Assembly (NCBI GenBank): GCA_002348005.1
Contig: DDYQ01000095.1
Location: forward strand, 16,689-29,371
From: Desulfobacteraceae bacterium UBA2230
GTDB lineage: Bacteria; Desulfobacterota; Desulfobacteria; Desulfobacterales; Desulfosarcinaceae
Direction: 5' to 3'
DNA: 12,683 nucleotides
The translations under genes and the position numbers were made by a program. A model generated the notes under the pieces. That model saw nothing but the letters and a program-made list of their open reading frames with translations, had not been told where the DNA came from and made no database searches. How positions within the stretch are numbered: position 1 is the stretch's first letter; each line of letters starts with the position of its first letter. This document shows positions 6,500 through 12,683 of this stretch, piece after piece.

Positions 6500-7588
6500 T
6501 CAAACGAAATCCGCGTCACCGAAGGTGATGTGCCAGTCGTCGAGCCGGTCGACCTCGCCACGTTTTAGGTTGGCGGTATTCAATCTCAGGATCAGGGGCG
6601 GGAACCTTCTCAGCGGAAATACAAACCCGCATTTTTTCAGCGACTTGAGCATCGGGGACTTTGGCAGGAGCAAACATGCCGCCAGGGCGTCCTTCCCTTT
6701 TTGCATGTCGTGCAGCATGTGATTGACAAGGGTCGCGAGGGTCGCATCGTCATGGGCATGCGCGTAGATGTCCATGATCAGCCCGATTTTGATGCCGTCT
6801 CTTTCCGTGCGCCCGAAAACGCAGTACCCTACGGGCTCACCGTTTTTGCTGGCGATGTAGATCCTGTAGGACCGATCGGGTCTTTCGGGATAGCGCCAGT
6901 TCAGGTACCGGACACTGCGCGCGATCATGTTCTTGAATGCTTTATTGTAATCACGGCAAAGCCCTTCGATTTCATTCGGAAAGCGATCCACGGCCCGGAC
7001 TTCGATACCGGGGTGGGTCCTGGGGGCGCGGCGGAACAAGACCTTGTCGATTGCCTTCAGCACCCGACCCAGCGGGATCGAAAGATATCCGCGCTTCAAT
7101 TTAACGTTCAGCAGGGCCGTAAAGTCCAGGGGACGGCTGAACAGTTGGGGTTGGTATAGAATGAAAAACCCGAGGTGTTTCAAATGCCCGTGAGAAGAGT
7201 TCAGGTTGGGGAACCCGTAGACCAGATCGACCCCTTTTTCAGCGCAATCGTCGAATACGCGCTGGGCCAGATTCTTGAAAACACCCTGGTTCCGGTAAAC
7301 AGGATGGGTCATGAGCCGCAGGGCCTGGCAGCCGGGAATGCTTTTGCCCTGAATGATGAGCCGGGTGGGGACAATGGCATACTGGCCGACGATCTCCTTG
7401 CTTTCAATCGCTTCCGCAATCCAGATGGTACCGTGCCCTAAAGGGTTTTGCTCGAAAAGCCACCTCCAGTGTTTCGGGTCGAAACAGCCGTTCACCGCAT
7501 GGTACAAGTGCGGAAGCGCGGCCCCATCCGCCGGCGCGAATCTGCGCATTCGCCAGTGCCGTGCGGGGGCGTCTTTCATGTCCGGCAT
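6500..7588 (-). CDS. two-domain GNAT-family acyltransferase
   Basis: A 362-residue cytoplasmic protein. The N-terminal GNAT domain (about 12-150) shows WIAEAIESKEIVGQYAIVP (strands 2-4), then LRLMTHPVYRNQGVFKNLAQR (90-110). The RNQGVF stretch in the latter corresponds to the R/Q-x-x-G-x-A/G acetyl-CoA pyrophosphate loop. YGFPNLNSSHGHLKHLGF (124-141) is the end of the fold. Residues about 195-345 look like a second, more divergent GNAT-like half, with NWRYPERPDRSYRIYIA, EPVGYCVFGR and an LIMDIYAH strand. This arrangement is common in acyltransferases of polysaccharide clusters. The likely role is transfer of an acyl group to an amino sugar or lipid-linked glycan; acceptor and acyl donor cannot be read from sequence. 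ATG 7588 is 13 nt after the deacetylase stop, so the two genes are clearly one transcript. ATG 7579 is an alternative start, and neither has a strong ribosome binding site. Confidence 0.85.
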   Translation of the reverse strand: MPDMKDAPARHWRMRRFAPADGAALPHLYHAVNGCFDPKHWRWLFEQNPLGHGTIWIAEAIESKEIVGQYAIVPTRLIIQGKSIPGCQALRLMTHPVYRNQGVFKNLAQRVFDDCAEKGVDLVYGFPNLNSSHGHLKHLGFFILYQPQLFSRPLDFTALLNVKLKRGYLSIPLGRVLKAIDKVLFRRAPRTHPGIEVRAVDRFPNEIEGLCRDYNKAFKNMIARSVRYLNWRYPERPDRSYRIYIASKNGEPVGYCVFGRTERDGIKIGLIMDIYAHAHDDATLATLVNHMLHDMQKGKDALAACLLLPKSPMLKSLKKCGFVFPLRRFPPLILRLNTANLKRGEVDRLDDWHITFGDADFV

Positions 7589-7601
7589 AGTGGGGCTTTC
7601 A

Positions 7602-8429
7602 TCAATGGATGAGGGCGAACATTTTTTTATCGCCCAGCATCTTCTGTTTGAATACGAAAAAACTGTCGCTGGCCAGAACGGCAATTCTCGGCACGCGATA
7701 CCGAGATTCGCCACGGTAACATCCGATCCGGGTCGTACAGGCGGAGCGATAACCTGCTTCCCGGACCCAGTCGACATGCTTTTGGTTGAAATACCCGCCG
7801 GGGTAGCAAAATGACGTGACCCTGGCGCCCAATCGCTCCTCGACCTTGATTTTGGACTCGAATATCTCCTTTTTTGCCCGGGCATCGTCCATGCGCGTCA
7901 GGATGGGATGGGAGAGCGTGTGCGAACCGATCTCCATACCGTTTCCATGCAGGTGCCGGACGTCCCCCCAGTCCATGATCCGGTTGTGCTCCGGGCGACT
8001 GGATTCCATCCGGTCCCGGCGATACATGCACTTTTGGCCGATAAGTTCATACGGGATATAGAAAATGGCGCTATAGCCGAATTCCTTCAATACCGGAAAT
8101 GCTTCGGCATAATTATCTTCGTAGCCGTCATCGAAGGAAAAAATCACTTTAGGGGCTTCCGGCAGCGAACCCGTCGACTCGAGTTCGGCCATCCGCATGT
8201 TCTGAAAGCCCATTTCCTTCAGCCAGGCCACCTGTTTCCGGAACTCACGGACCGGGACCGACATTTCGTTCTTCCGGTAATCGTTGATGCGGTGATACAT
8301 CAGCACATGGATACCGTTGACGACCGCGCCGCCCTGAACCGATCTGCGGATGCGGGATAAAACGGCCAGGTTGGTTTTGACCAGCGACTTGGCGGCCCGT
8401 CGGACATTCATCCCGAGGCGGTGGTGCAT
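7602..8429 (-). CDS. polysaccharide deacetylase (NodB/CE4 family)
   Basis: A 275-residue protein with the CE4 deacetylase fold, which removes N- or O-acetyl groups from polymers such as chitooligosaccharide, peptidoglycan or exopolysaccharide. IHVLMYHRIND (40-50) is the strand before the barrel. FSFDDGY (97-103) gives the catalytic base and metal Asp pair, HTLSH (170-174) the two metal-binding His, and FCYPGG (208-212) motif 3. No convincing signal peptide or membrane anchor is seen; the N-terminus is basic with only a short hydrophobic run, so the site of action is unclear. The start is uncertain. ATG 8429 is used, but an upstream in-frame TTG (8450) and ATG 8411 are possible and none has a good Shine-Dalgarno site. 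The gene sits between the PPDK_N-like gene (about 100 bp upstream) and GNAT (13 bp downstream). Its DNA is visibly poorer in G+C than its neighbours. Confidence 0.9.
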   Translation of the reverse strand: MHHRLGMNVRRAAKSLVKTNLAVLSRIRRSVQGGAVVNGIHVLMYHRINDYRKNEMSVPVREFRKQVAWLKEMGFQNMRMAELESTGSLPEAPKVIFSFDDGYEDNYAEAFPVLKEFGYSAIFYIPYELIGQKCMYRRDRMESSRPEHNRIMDWGDVRHLHGNGMEIGSHTLSHPILTRMDDARAKKEIFESKIKVEERLGARVTSFCYPGGYFNQKHVDWVREAGYRSACTTRIGCYRGESRYRVPRIAVLASDSFFVFKQKMLGDKKMFALIH

Positions 8430-8531
8430 CGTTTTTTTTCTTATATCCAAAGGGGCTCACATAAAAGGGGTCAGGCGGTTCAGGTTACGGTGCACCTCCA
8501 GGCCGGCTCCTATCTCTGGAAAGTGCGGCGG

Positions 8532-9803
8532 CTACAGCCGGTGAATGGTGGGCTGGTCGTCGGCGTCGATTTCGATGCCCACGGAATCACCGGTCTTGAA
8601 GCCGATCTCCCGCAGGCATCTGACCACCTGCTCATGCCGGTCGACATGCCAGTAAACGGACCACATGGGATTTCGGATCGTATCGATGCCGTAGGCTTCA
8701 TGGGTGCCGAGATTGACCCGAATCTTGTCCTTGGCGATGAGGGTGTCGGCCTCGGCGATGAAATAGTCGATCTTGTAGAGATTTTCCCGCAAGGCAATGA
8801 AGAGCCGCTCCTGATCTTCCGGCATGTCATCCAGGTAATGATTGGCCACCTGGTAGAGGTCCCTCGGGACTTCGATGGAGTACCCCATCACCGCGAAGCG
8901 ATGATGGCGGAGGGCGAAATTTTCCATTTTCTGCTCGAAGTCCCGAATGAAGTCGAGGATATCTTCCAGGGAGCACTCGGATCCCTGGCTTGATCCCAGG
9001 ACGATGTCCTCGCATTTGCCAATGATGTCGATGTACAAAGAGCGGTTGTCCATGACGAAGACCGGCCGCTCCCGATAATTTCGACGCCGCCGGAGCCGAT
9101 GGATGCCGTCGAGCTGGATGGAATCTTCGCTCTCCATCCGCCGGGGCATTTCGATGTGCGAAATATCCTTGGCCTGGACCACCCAGATATTCCCGTCCTC
9201 CGAAACCATGTACTCGATTTCGCAGGGAAATCCGAGAGCATTCTGAATGTCCCGCGACAGGTCGAGCAGCTTCCGATCGTGAGGCGTCCGGGTGATATAC
9301 GGATCGCTTCGCACCTTTTGGGGTTTGTTGTGCGTATACCCGAACTCCCAGTGGTCTCCCACCATTTTGGCCATCACATGGGTGCCTTCGATAAAGGGCA
9401 TCACCACCACGCCCAACGCTTCGGGATCGAAAGCCGGTGCATGATTGAACTTCTGCTGCCGGGCGATGGAGAGCCGTTTGAAGGTCAGAACCGACCGGAT
9501 CATCTTCTTCCGGGCATAGCGGATACCGGCCACGTCGGCATAGGTCTCCAGCGAGTCGAATGTGCCCCCCTTGTAGAAATGCTCCTGCGGATGGGCGCTG
9601 CGGGCGATCACCTTGTAGAGGTCGCAGCGGTGCGCGAAGAACCGTTTCAGCTCTTCGAAATCTCCATCCTTGAATTTCCTGGCCGGTATATAGACGAACT
9701 CCGGCACATTGAAACCGCCGGCCTTCAGTTTTTGCAACAGTTTCGGTTTTTCGGGGAGAACCGCCTCGCCGCCCCCCACCGGCTTCACATCCGCTGCCCG
9801 CAT
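8532..9803 (-). CDS. orphan PEP/pyruvate-binding (PPDK_N, ATP-grasp-like) protein
   Basis: A 423-residue cytoplasmic protein. Residues 20-215 follow the nucleotide-binding domain of PEP synthase and pyruvate phosphate dikinase. LLQKLKAGGFNVPEFVYIP (22-40) matches the opening 'L..aGf.VP.g'. YKVIARSAHPQEHFYKGGTFDS (63-84) matches the 'RSSA..ED....aG.f.S' loop. ALGVVVMPFIEG (129-140) is the mid strand, and CEIEYMVSEDGNIWVVQAKDI (194-214) matches the closing 'E(w)......l.ilQaRpi'. The swivelling His domain and PEP/pyruvate barrel of the full enzymes (about 800 residues) are absent. Residues 225-423 match nothing I recognise; they are charged, with an HHRFAVMGYS segment and helices. The likely chemistry is ATP-dependent phosphorylation of a small molecule or rearranged glycan precursor, unproven. 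ATG 9803 has AGGAGG 7 nt upstream, a very strong site. The open frame continues past the amber stop for 24 codons (see findings). Confidence 0.7.
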   Translation of the reverse strand: MRAADVKPVGGGEAVLPEKPKLLQKLKAGGFNVPEFVYIPARKFKDGDFEELKRFFAHRCDLYKVIARSAHPQEHFYKGGTFDSLETYADVAGIRYARKKMIRSVLTFKRLSIARQQKFNHAPAFDPEALGVVVMPFIEGTHVMAKMVGDHWEFGYTHNKPQKVRSDPYITRTPHDRKLLDLSRDIQNALGFPCEIEYMVSEDGNIWVVQAKDISHIEMPRRMESEDSIQLDGIHRLRRRRNYRERPVFVMDNRSLYIDIIGKCEDIVLGSSQGSECSLEDILDFIRDFEQKMENFALRHHRFAVMGYSIEVPRDLYQVANHYLDDMPEDQERLFIALRENLYKIDYFIAEADTLIAKDKIRVNLGTHEAYGIDTIRNPMWSVYWHVDRHEQVVRCLREIGFKTGDSVGIEIDADDQPTIHRL

Positions 9804-9838
9804 GGAATTGCCTCCTGACCGTACCCGTGTAAACGGTT

Positions 9839-9887
9839 GACGCCCGCTTTGCAGAAGCGCAGGCGCGTCACGGGCGTCGACGCCGTG
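9839..9887 (-). promoter_or_regulatory. leader inverted repeats that can form alternative hairpins
   Basis: GACGCCCG at 9839-9846 pairs with CGGGCGTC at 9871-9878 (8 bp, 24-nt loop). The right arm also lies within a 12-bp perfect palindrome, GGCGTCGACGCC (9873-9884), with CACG/CGTG flanks that lengthen the stem. The two structures exclude each other, as in attenuator-type leaders. They lie in the untranslated leader upstream of the PPDK_N-like gene. No known riboswitch consensus was recognised. Confidence 0.35.
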
Positions 9888-9948
9888 CAAATCAATCGTG
9901 CCCGCCCGGCCGTCCATCTTCCTGCCCGTTTTCATACCCGAATGGGTG

Positions 9949-9976
9949 ATTATATCAATTAAGTTTCATTTTTCAA
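9949..9976 (-). promoter_or_regulatory. sigma-70-type promoter for the 9803-leftward cluster
   Basis: Reading the minus strand, TTGAAA (9976-9971) is followed by a 16-nt AT-rich spacer and a perfect TATAAT (9954-9949). Transcription would begin near 9942, giving a leader of about 140 nt before the PPDK_N-like start codon. It is the best promoter in the window and lies in an AT-rich island. Confidence 0.7.
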
Positions 9977-10162
9977 AATGTCCTTCCAAAATCGTCCTGC
10001 CGCCTCCCCCCTTCGGCCCGCTCGCCTCCCCGTCCCGCGCCCCGCCGTTTCAGGCCGCGGCGTGCGGACCGGACGGCGGCGCTGACCCGCGGGATTCGAA
10101 GATGGATGGACCCCCGGGCTCAAGTTTGCTATGGAGGTTGGACCCGGATTTCAGGAGGATAT

Positions 10163-11866
10163 ATGAAGAGCATGGCCACCCAGCTCGCGATCCTGCTCAG
10201 AAGCGGACGCCAGCGAAGCAACATGCAGCTGCTGCTCAAATTCACTTTGGTCCTGATCTTTTTTTTCATTGTCTACAGCGTTCTCTTTCATCTGCTGATG
10301 CTCTACGAGGGGCGCCAGTACTCCTGGATCACCGGCTTCTACTGGACCCTGACCACCATGTCCACCCTGGGCTTCGGCGACATCACCTTTACCAGCGATG
10401 CGGGCCGTCTGTTTTCGGTGGTGGTGCTGCTCAGCGGCATCGTGTTTTTGCTGGTGATGCTGCCCTTCACCTTCATCCAGTTTTTCTACGCCCCCTGGCT
10501 GGAAGAGCAGAACAGGGCGCGCGCACCGCACGCGGTGTCGGAAAAGATGTCGGGCCACGTGATTTTTACGCACTTCGACGCCGTGGCCGTAAACCTGATC
10601 GAAAAACTCGGCCGCTACGGCATCGACTATGTCATCGTAACCGCCGATCTTCAGCATGCCCTGGATCTGCACGACCAGGGCTACCGGGTGGTGGTCGGCG
10701 AACTGGACGATCCGCAAACCTACGTGCGCCTGCGAATCGATCACGCCGCCCTGGTCATGGTGATGAACGACGACATGGCCAGCACCAACATCATCTATAC
10801 CATCCGGGAGATCAACACCCGGGTGGTCACGGTGACCAATGCCGATGTGGATGATTCCCTCGATATCCTGCAACTGGCGGGCAGCACGCATGTCTTTCAA
10901 TTCACCAAGATGCTGGGCAAGGCCCTCTCCCGCCGGGTGCTGGGCGTCAGCATGAAATCCAACGTGGTGGGGCGCTTCGATCAACTGCTGATCGCCGAAG
11001 CACCGGCCATGCGCACCTGGTTACAGGGCCAGACCCTGGCCCAGAGTCGCCTGCGGGAGGTCACGGGAGTGACGGTGGTCGGCATCTGGGAGCATGGCAA
11101 GTTCCTGATCCCCTCGCCCCTGGCGGTGATCGACGAGTCCACCGTGCTGGTGCTGGCCGGCACCGAGGCGCAATTGGATCGTTTCGATCGTTCGATTCGG
11201 CCGACCGATGCTCCCGAGCCGAAGAACAGGCCGGTCGTGGTGCTGGGCGGCGGCCGCGTGGGACGCTCAGTTGCCGAAAGCCTTCAGGCCAGCGCAATCG
11301 ATTTCCGGGTGGTAGAAAAGGAAGCCCACGTCGCCGCCCGGGGTCCCAACGTCGTTCACGGCAGCGCCGGCGACCTGGAAGTTCTGATCAAGGCGGGCAT
11401 CAAGGAAACCCCCTGCGTCATCATCACCACCCACAACGACAACCTGAACATATACCTGACCATCTATTGCCGCCGCCTGCGGCCCGATGTGCAGATTATC
11501 AGCCGTGCCAGCCTGGACCGCAACATCAACACCCTGCACCGGGCCGGGGCCAATCTGGTGATGTCGTACAGTTCACTGGTGTCCGCCACGATCCTGAACC
11601 TGCTTCAACCTCAACAGATGCTGATGCTTTCCGAAGGGCTCAATGTCTTTCGGGTCCCTTTGCCGCCGCGGATCAGAGACAGGGCCTTGATCGATATCGA
11701 CATTCGCGAAAAAACCGGCTGCAGCGTCGTCGCCGTTAAAAGAAAAGGCGAATTGCTGATCAACCCGAATCCCGCCATCGTCCTGGAGCAGGGAGACGAG
11801 CTGGTTTTGATCGGATCGGCCGAGTCCGAGAATCGGTTCAGAGAAATATATCCCCTCACCCAGTAG
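10163..11866 (+). CDS. two-TM K+ channel with tandem RCK domains (GsuK-like)
   Basis: A 567-residue inner-membrane channel subunit, expected to be a tetramer. TM1 spans about 24-46 and the pore loop 58-75, with the selectivity filter TLGFGD (68-73); the usual TVGYGD has Leu and Phe variants here, as in Geobacter GsuK. TM2 spans about 84-108. The cytoplasmic part has two RCK units. The first (131-345) has a Rossmann-like start, HVIFTHFDAVAVNLIEKL, without a GxGxxG loop. The second (355-567) has VVVLGGGRVGRSVAESL with a proper GxGxxG and Glu386 after the next strand, which suggests NAD(H)-type binding. Each unit ends in a TrkA_C-like region (about 265-340 and 490-565). It should move K+ across the membrane, gated by nucleotide or ion ligands. 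AGGAGG lies at 10153-10158, 4 nt before the ATG. The gene is divergent from the glycan cluster and convergent with the TRAP gene. A TrkA subunit alone is excluded by the pore. Confidence 0.93.
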   Translation: MKSMATQLAILLRSGRQRSNMQLLLKFTLVLIFFFIVYSVLFHLLMLYEGRQYSWITGFYWTLTTMSTLGFGDITFTSDAGRLFSVVVLLSGIVFLLVMLPFTFIQFFYAPWLEEQNRARAPHAVSEKMSGHVIFTHFDAVAVNLIEKLGRYGIDYVIVTADLQHALDLHDQGYRVVVGELDDPQTYVRLRIDHAALVMVMNDDMASTNIIYTIREINTRVVTVTNADVDDSLDILQLAGSTHVFQFTKMLGKALSRRVLGVSMKSNVVGRFDQLLIAEAPAMRTWLQGQTLAQSRLREVTGVTVVGIWEHGKFLIPSPLAVIDESTVLVLAGTEAQLDRFDRSIRPTDAPEPKNRPVVVLGGGRVGRSVAESLQASAIDFRVVEKEAHVAARGPNVVHGSAGDLEVLIKAGIKETPCVIITTHNDNLNIYLTIYCRRLRPDVQIISRASLDRNINTLHRAGANLVMSYSSLVSATILNLLQPQQMLMLSEGLNVFRVPLPPRIRDRALIDIDIREKTGCSVVAVKRKGELLINPNPAIVLEQGDELVLIGSAESENRFREIYPLTQ

Positions 11867-11873
11867 GTTGGTC

Positions 11874-11909
11874 CGCCTGCAGGCGTTTCCCGGCCCCGCC
11901 CCGGGGAAA
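11874..11909. terminator. two adjacent palindromes between convergent genes, likely bidirectional terminator
   Basis: The 43-bp gap between the channel stop and the TRAP permease stop contains a 12-bp perfect palindrome, CGCCTGCAGGCG (11874-11885). It is followed directly by a bulged hairpin (11886-11909) with TTTCCC pairing to GGGAAA. The TTT/AAA ends give a short T tract in both directions, but the stems are modest. Confidence 0.45.
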
Positions 11910-12683
11910 TCAGACGGCCTGGGTCGCTGCTGCTTTTTCTTTGTTCACGCGGATGCGCTGAATCATATAGATCACCACCATGATTGCCAGACCGAGGAGC
12001 GAAGTCGTATTTTCGTGCAGCAGCATGCAGAGGGCGGCCACGCCGCTGAAGAAGCGTTCGATGAAGGTGGATCTGGCCTTGAAATACCCGATGATCGTGG
12101 CTCCCAGAAAGACCACGCCGGCCACAATGGTGCCGAACACGCGCAGAAATTCCACAAGATCGAAGCTTACCGCGGGGTCCAGGATGCTGGGCATCCACAG
12201 GATGATCGGGGAGTAGACGAAAGCGAACGGCACGTAGATCTTGGCCGAGGAAAGCGCAAAGGCCGTGAAGCCGCTCCGGAAGGGATCACCGCCTGAAATC
12301 CCTGAAGCGGCATAGGCGGCCAGCGCCACCGGCGGCGTCACGTCGGCCAGGACGGCGAAGTAGAGGACAAACATGTGCGACACCAGCGGCGGAATGCCGA
12401 ACTGCATCAGCGCCGGCGCGGCGATCATCGAGGCGACGATGTACTGGGCAGTCGTGGGGATGCCCATACCGAGGATGAAGCAGGCGATCATCGTGAAGAA
12501 GAGGGTGAAGAAGAGCGTCATCCCGTGCATGGTCAGAAGGTGCAGGAGGTCGAGATGGAGCAGGGCGGAGGCGGCCTCCTGGGCCAGGCTGATGACCGTG
12601 GCGGCGAACTTGAGGCCGAGACCGGTCAGCGTTGTTCCTCCGACGATGAAACCCACGCAGGCGCAGGCGGCGCCGATGGCGAT
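11910..12683 (-). CDS. TRAP transporter fused permease (4TM/12TM type), C-terminal part
   Basis: The C-terminal 257 residues of a TRAP-family permease; the rest lies beyond the right edge. It is a multi-pass inner-membrane protein that moves a small substrate, often a carboxylate, using a Na+ or H+ gradient together with a periplasmic binding protein (usually of the TAXI type for fused permeases). Visible landmarks are GMGIPTTAQYIVASMIAAPAL, LVSHMFVLYFAVLADVTPPVALAAYAASGISGGDPFRSGF and IYVPFAFVYSPIILW, all typical of the large DctM-like domain in fused 4TM/12TM proteins. Two further hydrophobic segments near the C-terminus precede a basic tail (RIRVNKEK). The frame runs in from the window edge, so the start is unknown. 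Its substrate and partner protein cannot be told from this window. It converges with the K+ channel gene across a hairpin-containing gap. Confidence 0.9.
   Translation of the reverse strand: MAIGAACACVGFIVGGTTLTGLGLKFAATVISLAQEAASALLHLDLLHLLTMHGMTLFFTLFFTMIACFILGMGIPTTAQYIVASMIAAPALMQFGIPPLVSHMFVLYFAVLADVTPPVALAAYAASGISGGDPFRSGFTAFALSSAKIYVPFAFVYSPIILWMPSILDPAVSFDLVEFLRVFGTIVAGVVFLGATIIGYFKARSTFIERFFSGVAALCMLLHENTTSLLGLAIMVVIYMIQRIRVNKEKAAATQAV

Larger units (their letters stand above)
9804..10162. other. divergent intergenic region between the glycan cluster and the K+ channel gene
   Basis: About 360 bp without a supported gene. Next to the minus-strand cluster it holds a transcript leader of about 140 nt with inverted repeats, then an AT-rich promoter at 9949-9976. 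Next comes a pyrimidine-rich, very GC-rich stretch (about 9985-10100) in which I see no clear element, and last a short ORF and strong ribosome binding site for the channel gene. I find no convincing sigma-70 promoter on the plus strand for the channel. Confidence 0.7.

Noticed and set aside
6258..6503. Minus-strand 81-codon frame in the gap between GNAT and methyltransferase genes
   Set aside because: It overlaps the methyltransferase start in another frame, has no ribosome binding site and has an Arg/Cys/Pro-rich composition typical of spurious frames.
8532..8534. In-frame TAG as a possible pyrrolysine codon in the PPDK_N-like gene
   Set aside because: TAG also ends the DUF3786, methyltransferase and K+ channel genes in this window, so amber appears to be an ordinary stop here.
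9804..9935. 44-codon N-terminal extension of the PPDK_N-like protein starting at ATG 9935
   Set aside because: ATG 9803 has an excellent AGGAGG site and starts near the domain, while 9935 lies about 7 nt from the predicted transcript start without a ribosome binding site.

Overview
The window is GC-rich, tightly packed bacterial DNA. It carries ten genes that look intact or nearly so, plus two cut by the window edges. I see no rRNA, tRNA, CRISPR array, transposase or phage gene. The gene content (aspartase, TRAP permease of the 4TM/12TM type, DUF3786 protein, periplasmic DsbA-like protein, GsuK-like K+ channel) best fits an anaerobic Desulfobacterota (former Deltaproteobacteria), possibly a sulfate reducer near Desulfosarcina. 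That placement comes from recognising protein families, not from a search.

Layout. (1) Positions 1-2386, minus strand: an OYE/YqjM-type NADPH oxidoreductase followed after 50 bp by aspartate ammonia-lyase, whose C-terminus lies off the left edge. (2) Positions 2526-3283, minus: a 64-residue helical protein translationally coupled (ATGA overlap) to a DUF3786 protein, then a likely intrinsic terminator. (3) Positions 3458-4991, plus: an exported DUF4124/coiled-coil protein, then an exported DsbA-family thioredoxin-fold protein with a propeller-like N-terminal half. (4) Positions 5090-9803, minus: a cluster transcribed from a good sigma-70-type promoter at 9949-9976. Its genes are an orphan PEP/pyruvate-binding (PPDK_N-like) protein, a NodB-type polysaccharide deacetylase, a two-domain GNAT acyltransferase and, after a 183-bp gap, a SlyD/FKBP-like domain fused to a class I methyltransferase. 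(5) Positions 10163-11866, plus: a two-TM K+ channel with tandem RCK domains, divergent from the cluster. (6) Positions 11910-12683, minus: the C-terminal part of a TRAP fused permease.

How the genes may work together. The deacetylase, GNAT protein and PPDK_N-like protein are almost contiguous. Together they look like a small pathway that modifies a surface or secreted glycan (deacetylation, acylation and an ATP/PEP-dependent step). This is inference. The methyltransferase may belong to it or be a separate unit, since it has its own strong ribosome binding site. The aspartase, TRAP permease and oxidoreductase look like ordinary metabolism and transport, with aspartase supplying fumarate from aspartate.

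The items most worth a second look are the SlyD-like/methyltransferase fusion with a non-canonical SAM motif I, the orphan PPDK_N-like protein with an unrecognised C-terminal half, the open reading frame that continues past its amber stop, and the propeller-DsbA architecture.
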